A DNA stretch of 64,000 bases, taken from contig CBDFKF010000004.1 in the NCBI GenBank assembly GCA_965248765.1, forward strand, positions 1,302,001 to 1,366,000. The letters run 5' to 3'. Made by a program: the position numbers and the translations under genes. Numbering within the stretch: the stretch's first letter is position 1; every line of letters begins with the position of its first letter. The notes under the pieces are model-generated. The model ran no database searches and was not told the origin of the DNA. It saw only the letters and a list, made by a program, of their open reading frames with translations. Source of the stretch: CBDFKF01 sp965248765. Its GTDB lineage: Bacteria; Pseudomonadota; Alphaproteobacteria; VGEJ01. Positions 27,136-34,874 of this stretch are shown one piece after another.

Positions 27136-28116
27136 ATGACCGAGTCCTTGCACCATTCGGGCCTCATCGGCACACAACCGCTCGCTCCTGCCGACGTCGC
27201 CGCCGCTGCCGGAAAGAAGATCCGACGACAGCCGGGGTTCTCCACGGGCTGGCTGATCGCGCCGGCAAGCCTATGGCTGCTCGTGTTCCTGGTCGTTCCC
27301 CTTGCCAGCATCGCGATTTTCAGTCTGTGGACGTCCACCGATCAGGGCATGTCCGCCGAATTCACGCTCGGACACTACGGTGCCTTTTTCGAGGCCGAGG
27401 GCTTCTTCGATCCGTCCACGGACGAATTCCTCACCCCGAACGTGTTCAACAGGACGTTGGCGACCACGGTCATTTTCACTCTCGAGGTCATGGTCCTGTG
27501 CCTTCTGGTGGGCTATCCGATTGCTTACTTTCTTGCGATGCAGGTGCAATCGTTCAAATGGCAGATGGCGTTCTTCCTGCTGGCCCTAGTGCCGTTCTGG
27601 ACAAGTTATCTCATTCGCGCTGTTGCTTGGCTACCGATGCTGGGACGACGCGGGCTCCTCAATAACGTGCTGATCAGCCTGGACATCATCGACAAGCCGA
27701 CGAGCTTTCTCTTGTATTCGGAGTTCAGTTACACGATGGCGCTGGTCCAGCTGTACGTGGTGCTGTCCGTCGGCCCGATCTTCTTCTCGCTGGCCAAGAT
27801 TGATCGCGCGATTCTCGAAGCCGCGCGCGACATGGGCGCCTCGGCCTTCAGCATTTTCCGCGAGATCATCCTTCCGCTGTCGCTGCCGGGCGTCGCCATC
27901 GGCATGGTCTTCATCTTCGTCATGATCATGGGCGAGTTCGCGACGGCGGTCGTGGTGTACGGCGGTAAGACCTCGACCACTGGGACCGTCATCCTCAATT
28001 ACTACGCCATCGCCAACTACCCGTTCGCCGCGGTGAACGCGGTCATGCTGATGCTGGCGATGATGATCGGGGTTGTCGTCATCTTGCGTATCGTTGACAT
28101 CCGTAAGGAGCTTTGA
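27136..28116 (+). CDS. ABC transporter permease (PotB-like)
   Basis: This 326-residue inner-membrane permease has six or so transmembrane helices, the first at about residues 38-60 (IAPASLWLLVFLVVPLASIAI). The cytoplasmic coupling (EAA) loop is present as EAARDMGASAFSIFREIILPLSLPGVA, quoted here in shortened form: EAARDMGAS then the PLSLPG end. It has the typical 2TM/6TM layout of polyamine-type uptake systems. It follows the binding-protein gene after 156 nt containing a hairpin, and the second permease begins 1 nt after its stop. Confidence 0.9.
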   Translation: MTESLHHSGLIGTQPLAPADVAAAAGKKIRRQPGFSTGWLIAPASLWLLVFLVVPLASIAIFSLWTSTDQGMSAEFTLGHYGAFFEAEGFFDPSTDEFLTPNVFNRTLATTVIFTLEVMVLCLLVGYPIAYFLAMQVQSFKWQMAFFLLALVPFWTSYLIRAVAWLPMLGRRGLLNNVLISLDIIDKPTSFLLYSEFSYTMALVQLYVVLSVGPIFFSLAKIDRAILEAARDMGASAFSIFREIILPLSLPGVAIGMVFIFVMIMGEFATAVVVYGGKTSTTGTVILNYYAIANYPFAAVNAVMLMLAMMIGVVVILRIVDIRKEL

Positions 28117-28117
28117 G

Positions 28118-28945
28118 GTGGCCCGCTGGTCCCGGGAGAGGAAGCGCAAAGCCGCGGTGAAAACCGGCTTTAGCGCCTACTACGGGATCTTTCTGGTGTT
28201 CATTTACGGACCGATGATCGCCATGTTCATCCTCTCCTTCCAAGGAAAGAGAGGCGGCACCAGCTTTCCGATGCGAGGCTTTAGCTTCTACTGGTGGGAG
28301 AAGCTGTTTCAGCCCTCGTCGGTCGGCGACCTCCAGGGTGCCATGTTGCGCTCGCTGATCCTCGCGCTGGTCGTGATGGTAATCACGGCGTTGTTCTCGA
28401 CCATGCTGGCGATGGCCTTCCGCAAGCGCTTCTTCGCCTCGGATGTCCTGTTCTACACGGTCATGGCCGGCCTCATGGCGCCCGGAATCCTGCTCAGCTT
28501 GGGGCTCGCAACGCTCTTGCGCGAGCTCGGCATCCCGCCGGCATGGTGGTCCTCGGCGCTCGGCGTGCACGTCGTGTGGACGCTGCCGTTCGGCTTCCTC
28601 GTCATGATGGCAGTGTTCAATCGGTTCGACGCCAGCCTCGAGGAGGCGGCGCGCGATATGGGGGCCGATGAGTGGACGGTCTTCAAGGAGGTAACCTTGC
28701 CCCTGATCACCCCCGGCATCGTCGCCGCGGGGCTGTTCGGGTTTACGCTGTCCTACGATGAGTTCGCCCGCACCACCCTTCTTGCCGGCGAGTACAACAC
28801 GCTACCGCTCGACATCAACGCATCGATGACCCAGCGCATCCGGCCGACCCTGTTCGCGCTGGGCACCGCATCGACGCTGTTCTCGCTTTCGATGATCGCC
28901 CTGTTCGTGGTGATCTATACCATCCTCTACCGACGCTTCCGCTGA
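28118..28945 (+). CDS. ABC transporter permease (PotC-like)
   Basis: The 275-residue second permease is chosen to start at GTG 28118 (VARWSRERKRKAAVK), because AAGGAG lies upstream inside the end of the first permease and the N terminus is then basic and short. The EAA loop EEAARDMGADEWTVFKE is followed by PLITPGIVAAG. The gene ends 3 nt before the stop of the convergent ATP-binding gene, leaving no room for a terminator between the two operons. Confidence 0.88.
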   Translation: MARWSRERKRKAAVKTGFSAYYGIFLVFIYGPMIAMFILSFQGKRGGTSFPMRGFSFYWWEKLFQPSSVGDLQGAMLRSLILALVVMVITALFSTMLAMAFRKRFFASDVLFYTVMAGLMAPGILLSLGLATLLRELGIPPAWWSSALGVHVVWTLPFGFLVMMAVFNRFDASLEEAARDMGADEWTVFKEVTLPLITPGIVAAGLFGFTLSYDEFARTTLLAGEYNTLPLDINASMTQRIRPTLFALGTASTLFSLSMIALFVVIYTILYRRFR

Positions 28946-28948
28946 CGG

Positions 28949-30034
28949 TTATTCATCAAGCAGCACGCCGGCCTCGGCGGGCCAGCATATCGTCTCTGAT
29001 TCGCCCATGTCGTAGACGCGATCGGAGATGTTGCGGTGCTGCTCGACATGGACAAAGAAGCCGGGCGCGACCTCGAAGACGTCGGTTTCGAGCGAGCCAC
29101 GAAACTCGGTGGTGATGTAGCGCCCTTCCACGCGGTTCGCCATCTGCGGCTGTTCGCCGGTGTGCATGGAATCCGCCCGCACCGAGAAATACACCTCCTC
29201 GCCGCTCCGCACGCGACGGACGTGCTCGGGCACCTGGACGTAGAACAAGTTGCCATCGGATTCGACGAACACTATCGAGCCGCTGCGCGATCTAATGGTC
29301 CCTTTGATGAGATTGTTGTTGCCAATGAACTCGGCCACGAATCTGGTCCGCGGATTGTTGTAGATCTCGCGTGAGGTCCCGACCTGCTGGATCAGCGCAT
29401 CGCTCATGACGATGACTTTGTCGGCCATCGACATCGCCTCCTCCTGGGAGTGAGTAACCATGATGAAGGTGATGCCGAGCTCGCGCTGGATCTTCTTGAG
29501 CTCGATGATCATGGATTGGCGAAGGTTGTAGTCGAGCGAGCCGAGCGGCTCATCCAGAAGCAGGACCGTGGGTCTGCTGATCAGCGCTCGGCCCAGCGCC
29601 ACGCGCTGCTGTTGCCCGCCGCTGAGATCGCCCGGGTGGCGCCGGGCTAACTCCGTGAGCCCGACCATTTCGAGCATGTCCGAGACAGGCTTGGCTCGCT
29701 CATCCTTCGACTGACCCTGCATCTTGAGGCTGAATTCGACGTTCTCGGCCACCGTTCGGTGAGGGAACAACGCAAAGCTTTGGAACATCATCGAGGTGTC
29801 GCGCTGCGCCGGCGGGAGGTCTGTCACGTCCCTGCCGGCGATGAAGATCTTGCCGGATGTAACCTCCTCGAGTCCGCCGATCATCCGCAGCGTGGTCGTC
29901 TTACCGCAGCCGCTCGGGCCGAGCATCGCGACAAACTCGCCATGCTCGATCTCAGCGTCGAAGTCGATCACCGCCCGGACGTCGCCCGGGAACGTCTTGT
30001 TGACCCTGGTCAGAACGACGTCGTATTCGGGCAT
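28949..30034 (-). CDS. ABC transporter ATP-binding protein (PotA-like)
   Basis: This 361-residue ATPase has Walker A GPSGCGKTTT (~residues 38-47), Q-loop MFQSFALFPH, signature LSGGQQQR, Walker B VLLLDEPLG, the H-loop in MVTHSQEEA, and a C-terminal TOBE-type domain (SVRADSMHTG region) as in PotA-type importers. It is the natural partner of the PotD/B/C-like genes yet is encoded on the opposite strand, 18 nt after the flotillin gene, so it is made from the HyuAB-flotillin transcript. This split means transporter activity needs both operons to be on. Confidence 0.9.
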   Translation of the reverse strand: MPEYDVVLTRVNKTFPGDVRAVIDFDAEIEHGEFVAMLGPSGCGKTTTLRMIGGLEEVTSGKIFIAGRDVTDLPPAQRDTSMMFQSFALFPHRTVAENVEFSLKMQGQSKDERAKPVSDMLEMVGLTELARRHPGDLSGGQQQRVALGRALISRPTVLLLDEPLGSLDYNLRQSMIIELKKIQRELGITFIMVTHSQEEAMSMADKVIVMSDALIQQVGTSREIYNNPRTRFVAEFIGNNNLIKGTIRSRSGSIVFVESDGNLFYVQVPEHVRRVRSGEEVYFSVRADSMHTGEQPQMANRVEGRYITTEFRGSLETDVFEVAPGFFVHVEQHRNISDRVYDMGESETICWPAEAGVLLDE

Positions 30035-30052
30035 CGGGCAATCCCGTCCGAC

Positions 30053-32467
30053 CTAGTCCGCTGTACGCGCCACCGCCCTCAGGAGGCTCCACACCGTCCG
30101 GAACGGGACACCCCTTAGGTCGTCCCGCTCGCCGAGGTCCTTCAGCAGACCGACCGCACGGATCATCGCCTCGTCCTCGCCGGCCGCCTCGGTCAGGGTC
30201 GCGACGGCCTGAGCGAGCGGCACTTCCTGCTCATCTCGACCGCCCATCAACTGGCTCACCAGCACATCGAGCTGTTCATAGGCCTGCTGGACGGAGCCGC
30301 CATCGTGAGGTCGGCCGAAGATGCCGCGCACGCCATTTGCAGCGAACCGCCGGCGCAGGCCCTCGGGCATCGACTGCGCCACCCCCTCGAGGACCTCGCC
30401 GATGCCGAAGCCAGAGGTGAACATGCCGCGGACGGTATCCATGGTGCCATCGCCGCCACCGTACATCCGGATCTGGGCGTTCTGCAGGGCATTGCCCATG
30501 GCTTTGGCCTGGTCGATGTGAATGTCCCGCTCAGCCTCGATGTAGAGCTTCGACAGCTCGAGAAACGTAGCCGCCTCGTTGTATTTCTTGAGCGCGGCTG
30601 CCTTGGCCTCCATACCCGTGGCCTCGGCCTCCAACTGGCGCTGGGAGTTTGCTACGCGAAGCGCTTCCACCTCCATGTCGGCCCGCCCCACGGCCCCCGC
30701 CTCGCGTTCGATGCCCTCAGCGCTGATTTTCTGCGCTTCGCTCGTCGCGGCGGCCCTCACCCGTGTTGCTTCGGCCTCTAGCTCAGCCGCCTGGCGACGG
30801 GCCTCAGCCTGAGTCACCATGTGCATACGGTTGATCTCGGCCTTTCTCTCCTCCTCGATACGCTGCGTGTCCGCGAGCTTCTCAGCCTCGATGCGCTCGA
30901 TCTCCTTGGCGCGCTCGGCATCGGCGACTGGGCGCACTGATTCCATCTCGTGCTCCGCACGCTCCCTCTCGGCGGTGGTCTTGAGACGCTCGGCCTCCGT
31001 TTGCTCGAGTTCGCGGGCCTTCTCCACCAGTACTATCTCGCGATCACGCTCCTCAAGCTCACGGGCAAGAAAGCGCCGGATGTCGACCCTCTCGCGCTCC
31101 TGCTCCTTAGCGATAAGAGCGATCTCGCGTTCGCGCTCCTCGAGTTCGACCGCCAGCGTCCGGCGCACCTCGGCACGCCGTAGAGCCTCCTCCTTGGAGA
31201 GCTCCTCCTGTTGCACCTCCCAGCGGCGGTCCAGCACGTAGCGCTGCTTCTCCCCGAGAATTCGTGCCTTCTCGTTGGCAACCTCTTGCTCTTGCTGGGC
31301 CTCGGCAACCGCCTCGTCCCGGTCCATGTCCAGCGTTGCGAGCGTCGTTTCCAGCTTACGCTGCCGCATCGCCAGGGTGGACCCCTCGGTCGCTTCGTGA
31401 CGAGCGTTGCGCGCCGTCTGTTCCTCGGCGGCAACAGCCGTCGCACGCTGGATCTCGACCAGCTCGCGCTCCTTCTCCTTTTGGATGAGCTGGATTTCCT
31501 TTTCCTTCCTCTCTTGCTCCAGGGCAAGAGACTTCTGAATTTCGATGGCCTCGCGCTTCAGTGCTTCTTCCGTCAGCGCAACTTCGCGGCCGGTACGCTG
31601 GCGCTCCAGCGCCACGTCATTGCCGATCTCCTGTTCCTCGACCGCCATTCGCTGATTGAGGACAAAGACCTGCTTCTCGCGCACCTGTTGGGCCTGCTCA
31701 TTCGATACAGCTTTGTCCTGATTGGCGCGAGCGAAGGCCTCCTGTCGTTCGATCTCAAGCAGCTCCAGCTGGGTATCCAAGTCCTTTTGGCGGATGGCGA
31801 CGGCGGTCCGCTTCTCGGTATCGTGCACCACGCGGCGCGCGCTGGACGTGATGTCGGTGATGATCTTCAAACCCTCGGCGTCGAACACGTTGTCGGCCTT
31901 GAAGTACTCCTTACCGGTTTGTTCCATCGTGACGATCGTCACCTCTTCGAGGATTAGGCCGTTGGTCTTGAAGCTCTCTAGCACGCCAGCCTTCATCGCC
32001 TGGGCAAAAGCATCCCGATTCTCATGGAGCTCGGACAGCGTTTTAGTGGCGGCATAGCTGCGCAGCGCACTCACCACCTTGGCTTCGAGTAAGTTTCGCA
32101 CCTGCTCGGAATCGAACGTCTTGTCGCCCAGGGTTCGGCTTGCGGTTAGCAGGTTCTCAACCGTGTGTCCGACGTGCGTATAGAGCTCGGCGGTGATATC
32201 GACACGGATCTTGTCCGACGTCAGGATCGCCTGATCGCGCGATCGGCTCACGATCAGCTTGATCGTCTCCAGCGACACCCACGTGATCTCGTGGAAGACC
32301 GGAAGAACGATAGCGCCCTGCCCGAGGCACACCTTGGTGCCCAGCGAGCCGGTGCGGATGAACCCCATGTTCGATGGCGCCCGCTTGTAGACCCAGATCG
32401 AGAGGATGTAGATAATCGCGATAACGATGATCGCGATGACCAGCGCAATGATCACGTATTCGAGCAT
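30053..32467 (-). CDS. flotillin-like SPFH protein with expanded, duplicated coiled coil
   Basis: This 804-residue membrane-anchored protein has a hydrophobic N-terminal helix (residues ~4-26), an SPFH/Band 7 domain (~30-200) and a very long, highly charged coiled coil (~205-640). A C-terminal region follows, with the flotillin-type LELSKLYIEAERDIHIDQAKAMG stretch and a GGGDGTMDTV loop, quoted in parts. Bacterial flotillins are usually 500-650 residues. The excess comes from an internal repeat: residues ~226-345 (RQKDLDTQLELLEIERQEA) and ~368-475 (RQKL-like RQRKLETTLATLDMDRDEA) align without gaps over their first ~55 residues. It is cotranscribed with HyuAB and the ABC ATPase. Role likely scaffolding of a membrane domain. 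Confidence 0.85.
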   Translation of the reverse strand: MLEYVIIALVIAIIVIAIIYILSIWVYKRAPSNMGFIRTGSLGTKVCLGQGAIVLPVFHEITWVSLETIKLIVSRSRDQAILTSDKIRVDITAELYTHVGHTVENLLTASRTLGDKTFDSEQVRNLLEAKVVSALRSYAATKTLSELHENRDAFAQAMKAGVLESFKTNGLILEEVTIVTMEQTGKEYFKADNVFDAEGLKIITDITSSARRVVHDTEKRTAVAIRQKDLDTQLELLEIERQEAFARANQDKAVSNEQAQQVREKQVFVLNQRMAVEEQEIGNDVALERQRTGREVALTEEALKREAIEIQKSLALEQERKEKEIQLIQKEKERELVEIQRATAVAAEEQTARNARHEATEGSTLAMRQRKLETTLATLDMDRDEAVAEAQQEQEVANEKARILGEKQRYVLDRRWEVQQEELSKEEALRRAEVRRTLAVELEEREREIALIAKEQERERVDIRRFLARELEERDREIVLVEKARELEQTEAERLKTTAERERAEHEMESVRPVADAERAKEIERIEAEKLADTQRIEEERKAEINRMHMVTQAEARRQAAELEAEATRVRAAATSEAQKISAEGIEREAGAVGRADMEVEALRVANSQRQLEAEATGMEAKAAALKKYNEAATFLELSKLYIEAERDIHIDQAKAMGNALQNAQIRMYGGGDGTMDTVRGMFTSGFGIGEVLEGVAQSMPEGLRRRFAANGVRGIFGRPHDGGSVQQAYEQLDVLVSQLMGGRDEQEVPLAQAVATLTEAAGEDEAMIRAVGLLKDLGERDDLRGVPFRTVWSLLRAVARTAD

Positions 32468-32549
32468 GCTCGCCGTCCCTGTTGGCTTTTTTGGTTAGAA
32501 CCAGACGTTTCTCAAAGACAATCCAGCGCCCGGTTGCACTTGCGATGCG

Positions 32550-34862
32550 TTAGGCGATCGGCCACTCGCCGTTCCCAGATGGCCGCTCGCCAAAATCGAA
32601 GACCGGTAGGTCCTTGCGATTGCGCTGCATGGTCCTGCGTAGCTCTTGCGTTGCTCTTTGATCGATGTCAAAGCGGCGGCCAACAAGCACTACGCCATAC
32701 TCGTTCCTTGCCGTTTCCGACGTCATCAGGTTGCGCGCAACGTCGTTGCGAACGAGCACCGAGTCGCGCTCCAGCGCATCGCCCCAACCGCCACCGCCAG
32801 CAGTGCGGAAGACGATGCGATCGCCGCGCACCACCGTGACGTTGTCGACCTTGGAGGGCAGCGGCTCGCGGCTGCCGTCCTCGCGCACCAGCCATTTCTC
32901 TGAGCACTGGCCCGGCTTACCCCCGAGAATGCCCCAGGGTTGGGTGAGATGCCGGTCGTCGTGGATGGAGATCTCGCCCGCCTCGAGCAGCAAGTAGACC
33001 TTTTCGATGCCATTACCGCCCCGGTGTTTGCCGGCGCCGCCGGTGTCGGCGACGCTGCCATAGCCCTCGATCACCATCGGGTAATAGCTCTCGAGGTACT
33101 CGGACGGGATGTTCTCGAACAGCGGCCACCAGGAGTGACCGTCCAGGCCATCGCCAACTGGGCGGCCGGGGATGCCACCATAGAGAATCTCCATCAGCTG
33201 GAAGCTCCGCCCGTCGCGATCGACCCCCGAGTACAGGAAGTGCGGGCTGGAGCCGTAGCCGGCCGCGGTGGCCATCTCCGGCGCGTGGCGGCTGAGGGCA
33301 CCGCCCAGCACGTCGAACTGCCGCGAGAGCGCGTGGGTGCGCCCGCCTAGAGCTGCCGGGAACTTCGGCCGCACGAGCGATCCCTCAGGCATGGTGACGT
33401 GGATGAGGTCGTAGAAGCCGTCGTTGAAGAGGATCTGGGGGTCGAACACCATGATCATGTAGACCCCAATGAACATCTTAAACATGCCCTCGTGGAGGTA
33501 GAAGTTGATGGGCCCTGGCGACTGCGCTGCCGTACCGGTCCAGTCGAAATAGGCGTGCTCCCCCTCGCGCCAGACCGTGAGTTTCATCTTAAACGGCCCG
33601 TTGCCGCGGCCGTCGTCATCGACGTAGTCCTCGAACGATTGCGGCTCCTCCGGCAGGTTCTGGACGATCAGCTGGCGCATGGCGCGGTTGGTACGCTCGA
33701 GCAGGGCCTCGCAGGCCTGCATGTAGACCTCTTTGCCAAAGCGCTCGCAGATCTCGACCACCCGCCGCTCGCCAGCGCGGCTTCCAGCGATGATCGCCAT
33801 GAGGTCGCTATAGTTCATCTCCGGCGTGCGGGTGTTGTTCATGATCAAGTTGACCGCCGAACTGTTGAGCTCGCCCTTCTCGTAAATCTTAATCGGCGGG
33901 ATCTTCAACCCCTCGCCGAAGATCGAGGTGGCGGCGGTCGGCATGCTGCCCGGCACCGGTCCACCGACGTCCATGACGTGGCCGAACATGGAGCTGAATC
34001 CGACGAGACCCCCTTCGTAGAAGATCGGTATCAACACCATCCAGTCATTGATGTGGCTGACCGCCCCGCCGCATTTGTAGGGATCGCTCTGCAGGATCAC
34101 GTCGCCCGGGTGGAGTTCGAATTGCTCGGCTGCCAGCATCTCCGAGACGTACGAGCCGAACTGGCCAACGATCATGCGGCCCTTGGGATCGGTGATCATC
34201 GGGAACTCGTCATGCTGCTCGCGGATGACCGGCGACATCGCGGAGCGAAACAACACCGCGTCCATCTCGTGCCGGGCGTTCCGTAAAGCGTTCTCGACGA
34301 GGTCGAGCGTAATCGGGTCCAAACGCCCGCCCCTGCGCGGGCCGGGCTCGGCCGCGACCGGCGCGGCCTCAGGTCCACCGTTGGTGGGCAACGTCCGCGC
34401 TCCGGCCGGTGTGGGCGGCACATCGGTGGGCGCACGCAGCGTGGGAGGATCGCCGAACAGCTCCGCGCACTTCTTGAGCGCATCCTCAGTTGCGCGCTGC
34501 AACGCAGCGCCCTCGTCGCCGTGAATGCGCGCTGATCCGAACTGCGATTTCGTGACACCGTCGACCTCAAGCTTGCAGAGGACGGTGACCATGCGGCTGT
34601 CAGCGCGCCGGTTAACCACTTCGCACGACCAGCCACTGCCGAATTTGGCATTGAGCAGCGCGGCGACGCCGTTGCTTCCCTCGGTGTCCATTGCCTCGAT
34701 GCTGGCTGAGGCCAGATCCTGCTCGGTCGGCGGGCGACGCGTGACGCCGAGCAAACCGAAGTCACGGTTCTGGGCATTGAGGATCTTGTCGAACTGCTGC
34801 TTGTTCGCCTTCAGCAGATCGTCGAGCGAGACGCTGCTGGTAGGGGGGGGCACATCCGACAT
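32550..34862 (-). CDS. hyuB: hydantoinase B/oxoprolinase-family protein with extra N-terminal Rad52-like domain
   Basis: This 770-residue protein is in two parts. Residues ~195-760 are a hydantoinase B (HyuB) subunit, with LDPITLDLVENALRNARHEM, MSPVIREQHDEFPM and the C-terminal GGGGWGDALERD. The first ~190 residues are extra: a helix LDDLLKANKQQFDKIL, then a domain at ~65-150 with KFGSGWSCEVV, VTVLCKLEVDG, SQFGSARI and ALQRATEDALKKCAELFG, and a Pro/Ala linker. The order FG-GWS / beta strands / helix with DALK-x-x-x-x-FG resembles Rad52. The same domain occurs alone at 39693-40229. The start lies 12 nt after hyuA. With HyuA it should hydrolyse a cyclic amide using ATP. Confidence 0.87.
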   Translation of the reverse strand: MSDVPPPTSSVSLDDLLKANKQQFDKILNAQNRDFGLLGVTRRPPTEQDLASASIEAMDTEGSNGVAALLNAKFGSGWSCEVVNRRADSRMVTVLCKLEVDGVTKSQFGSARIHGDEGAALQRATEDALKKCAELFGDPPTLRAPTDVPPTPAGARTLPTNGGPEAAPVAAEPGPRRGGRLDPITLDLVENALRNARHEMDAVLFRSAMSPVIREQHDEFPMITDPKGRMIVGQFGSYVSEMLAAEQFELHPGDVILQSDPYKCGGAVSHINDWMVLIPIFYEGGLVGFSSMFGHVMDVGGPVPGSMPTAATSIFGEGLKIPPIKIYEKGELNSSAVNLIMNNTRTPEMNYSDLMAIIAGSRAGERRVVEICERFGKEVYMQACEALLERTNRAMRQLIVQNLPEEPQSFEDYVDDDGRGNGPFKMKLTVWREGEHAYFDWTGTAAQSPGPINFYLHEGMFKMFIGVYMIMVFDPQILFNDGFYDLIHVTMPEGSLVRPKFPAALGGRTHALSRQFDVLGGALSRHAPEMATAAGYGSSPHFLYSGVDRDGRSFQLMEILYGGIPGRPVGDGLDGHSWWPLFENIPSEYLESYYPMVIEGYGSVADTGGAGKHRGGNGIEKVYLLLEAGEISIHDDRHLTQPWGILGGKPGQCSEKWLVREDGSREPLPSKVDNVTVVRGDRIVFRTAGGGGWGDALERDSVLVRNDVARNLMTSETARNEYGVVLVGRRFDIDQRATQELRRTMQRNRKDLPVFDFGERPSGNGEWPIA

Positions 34863-34874
34863 GGCTAACTCCTC

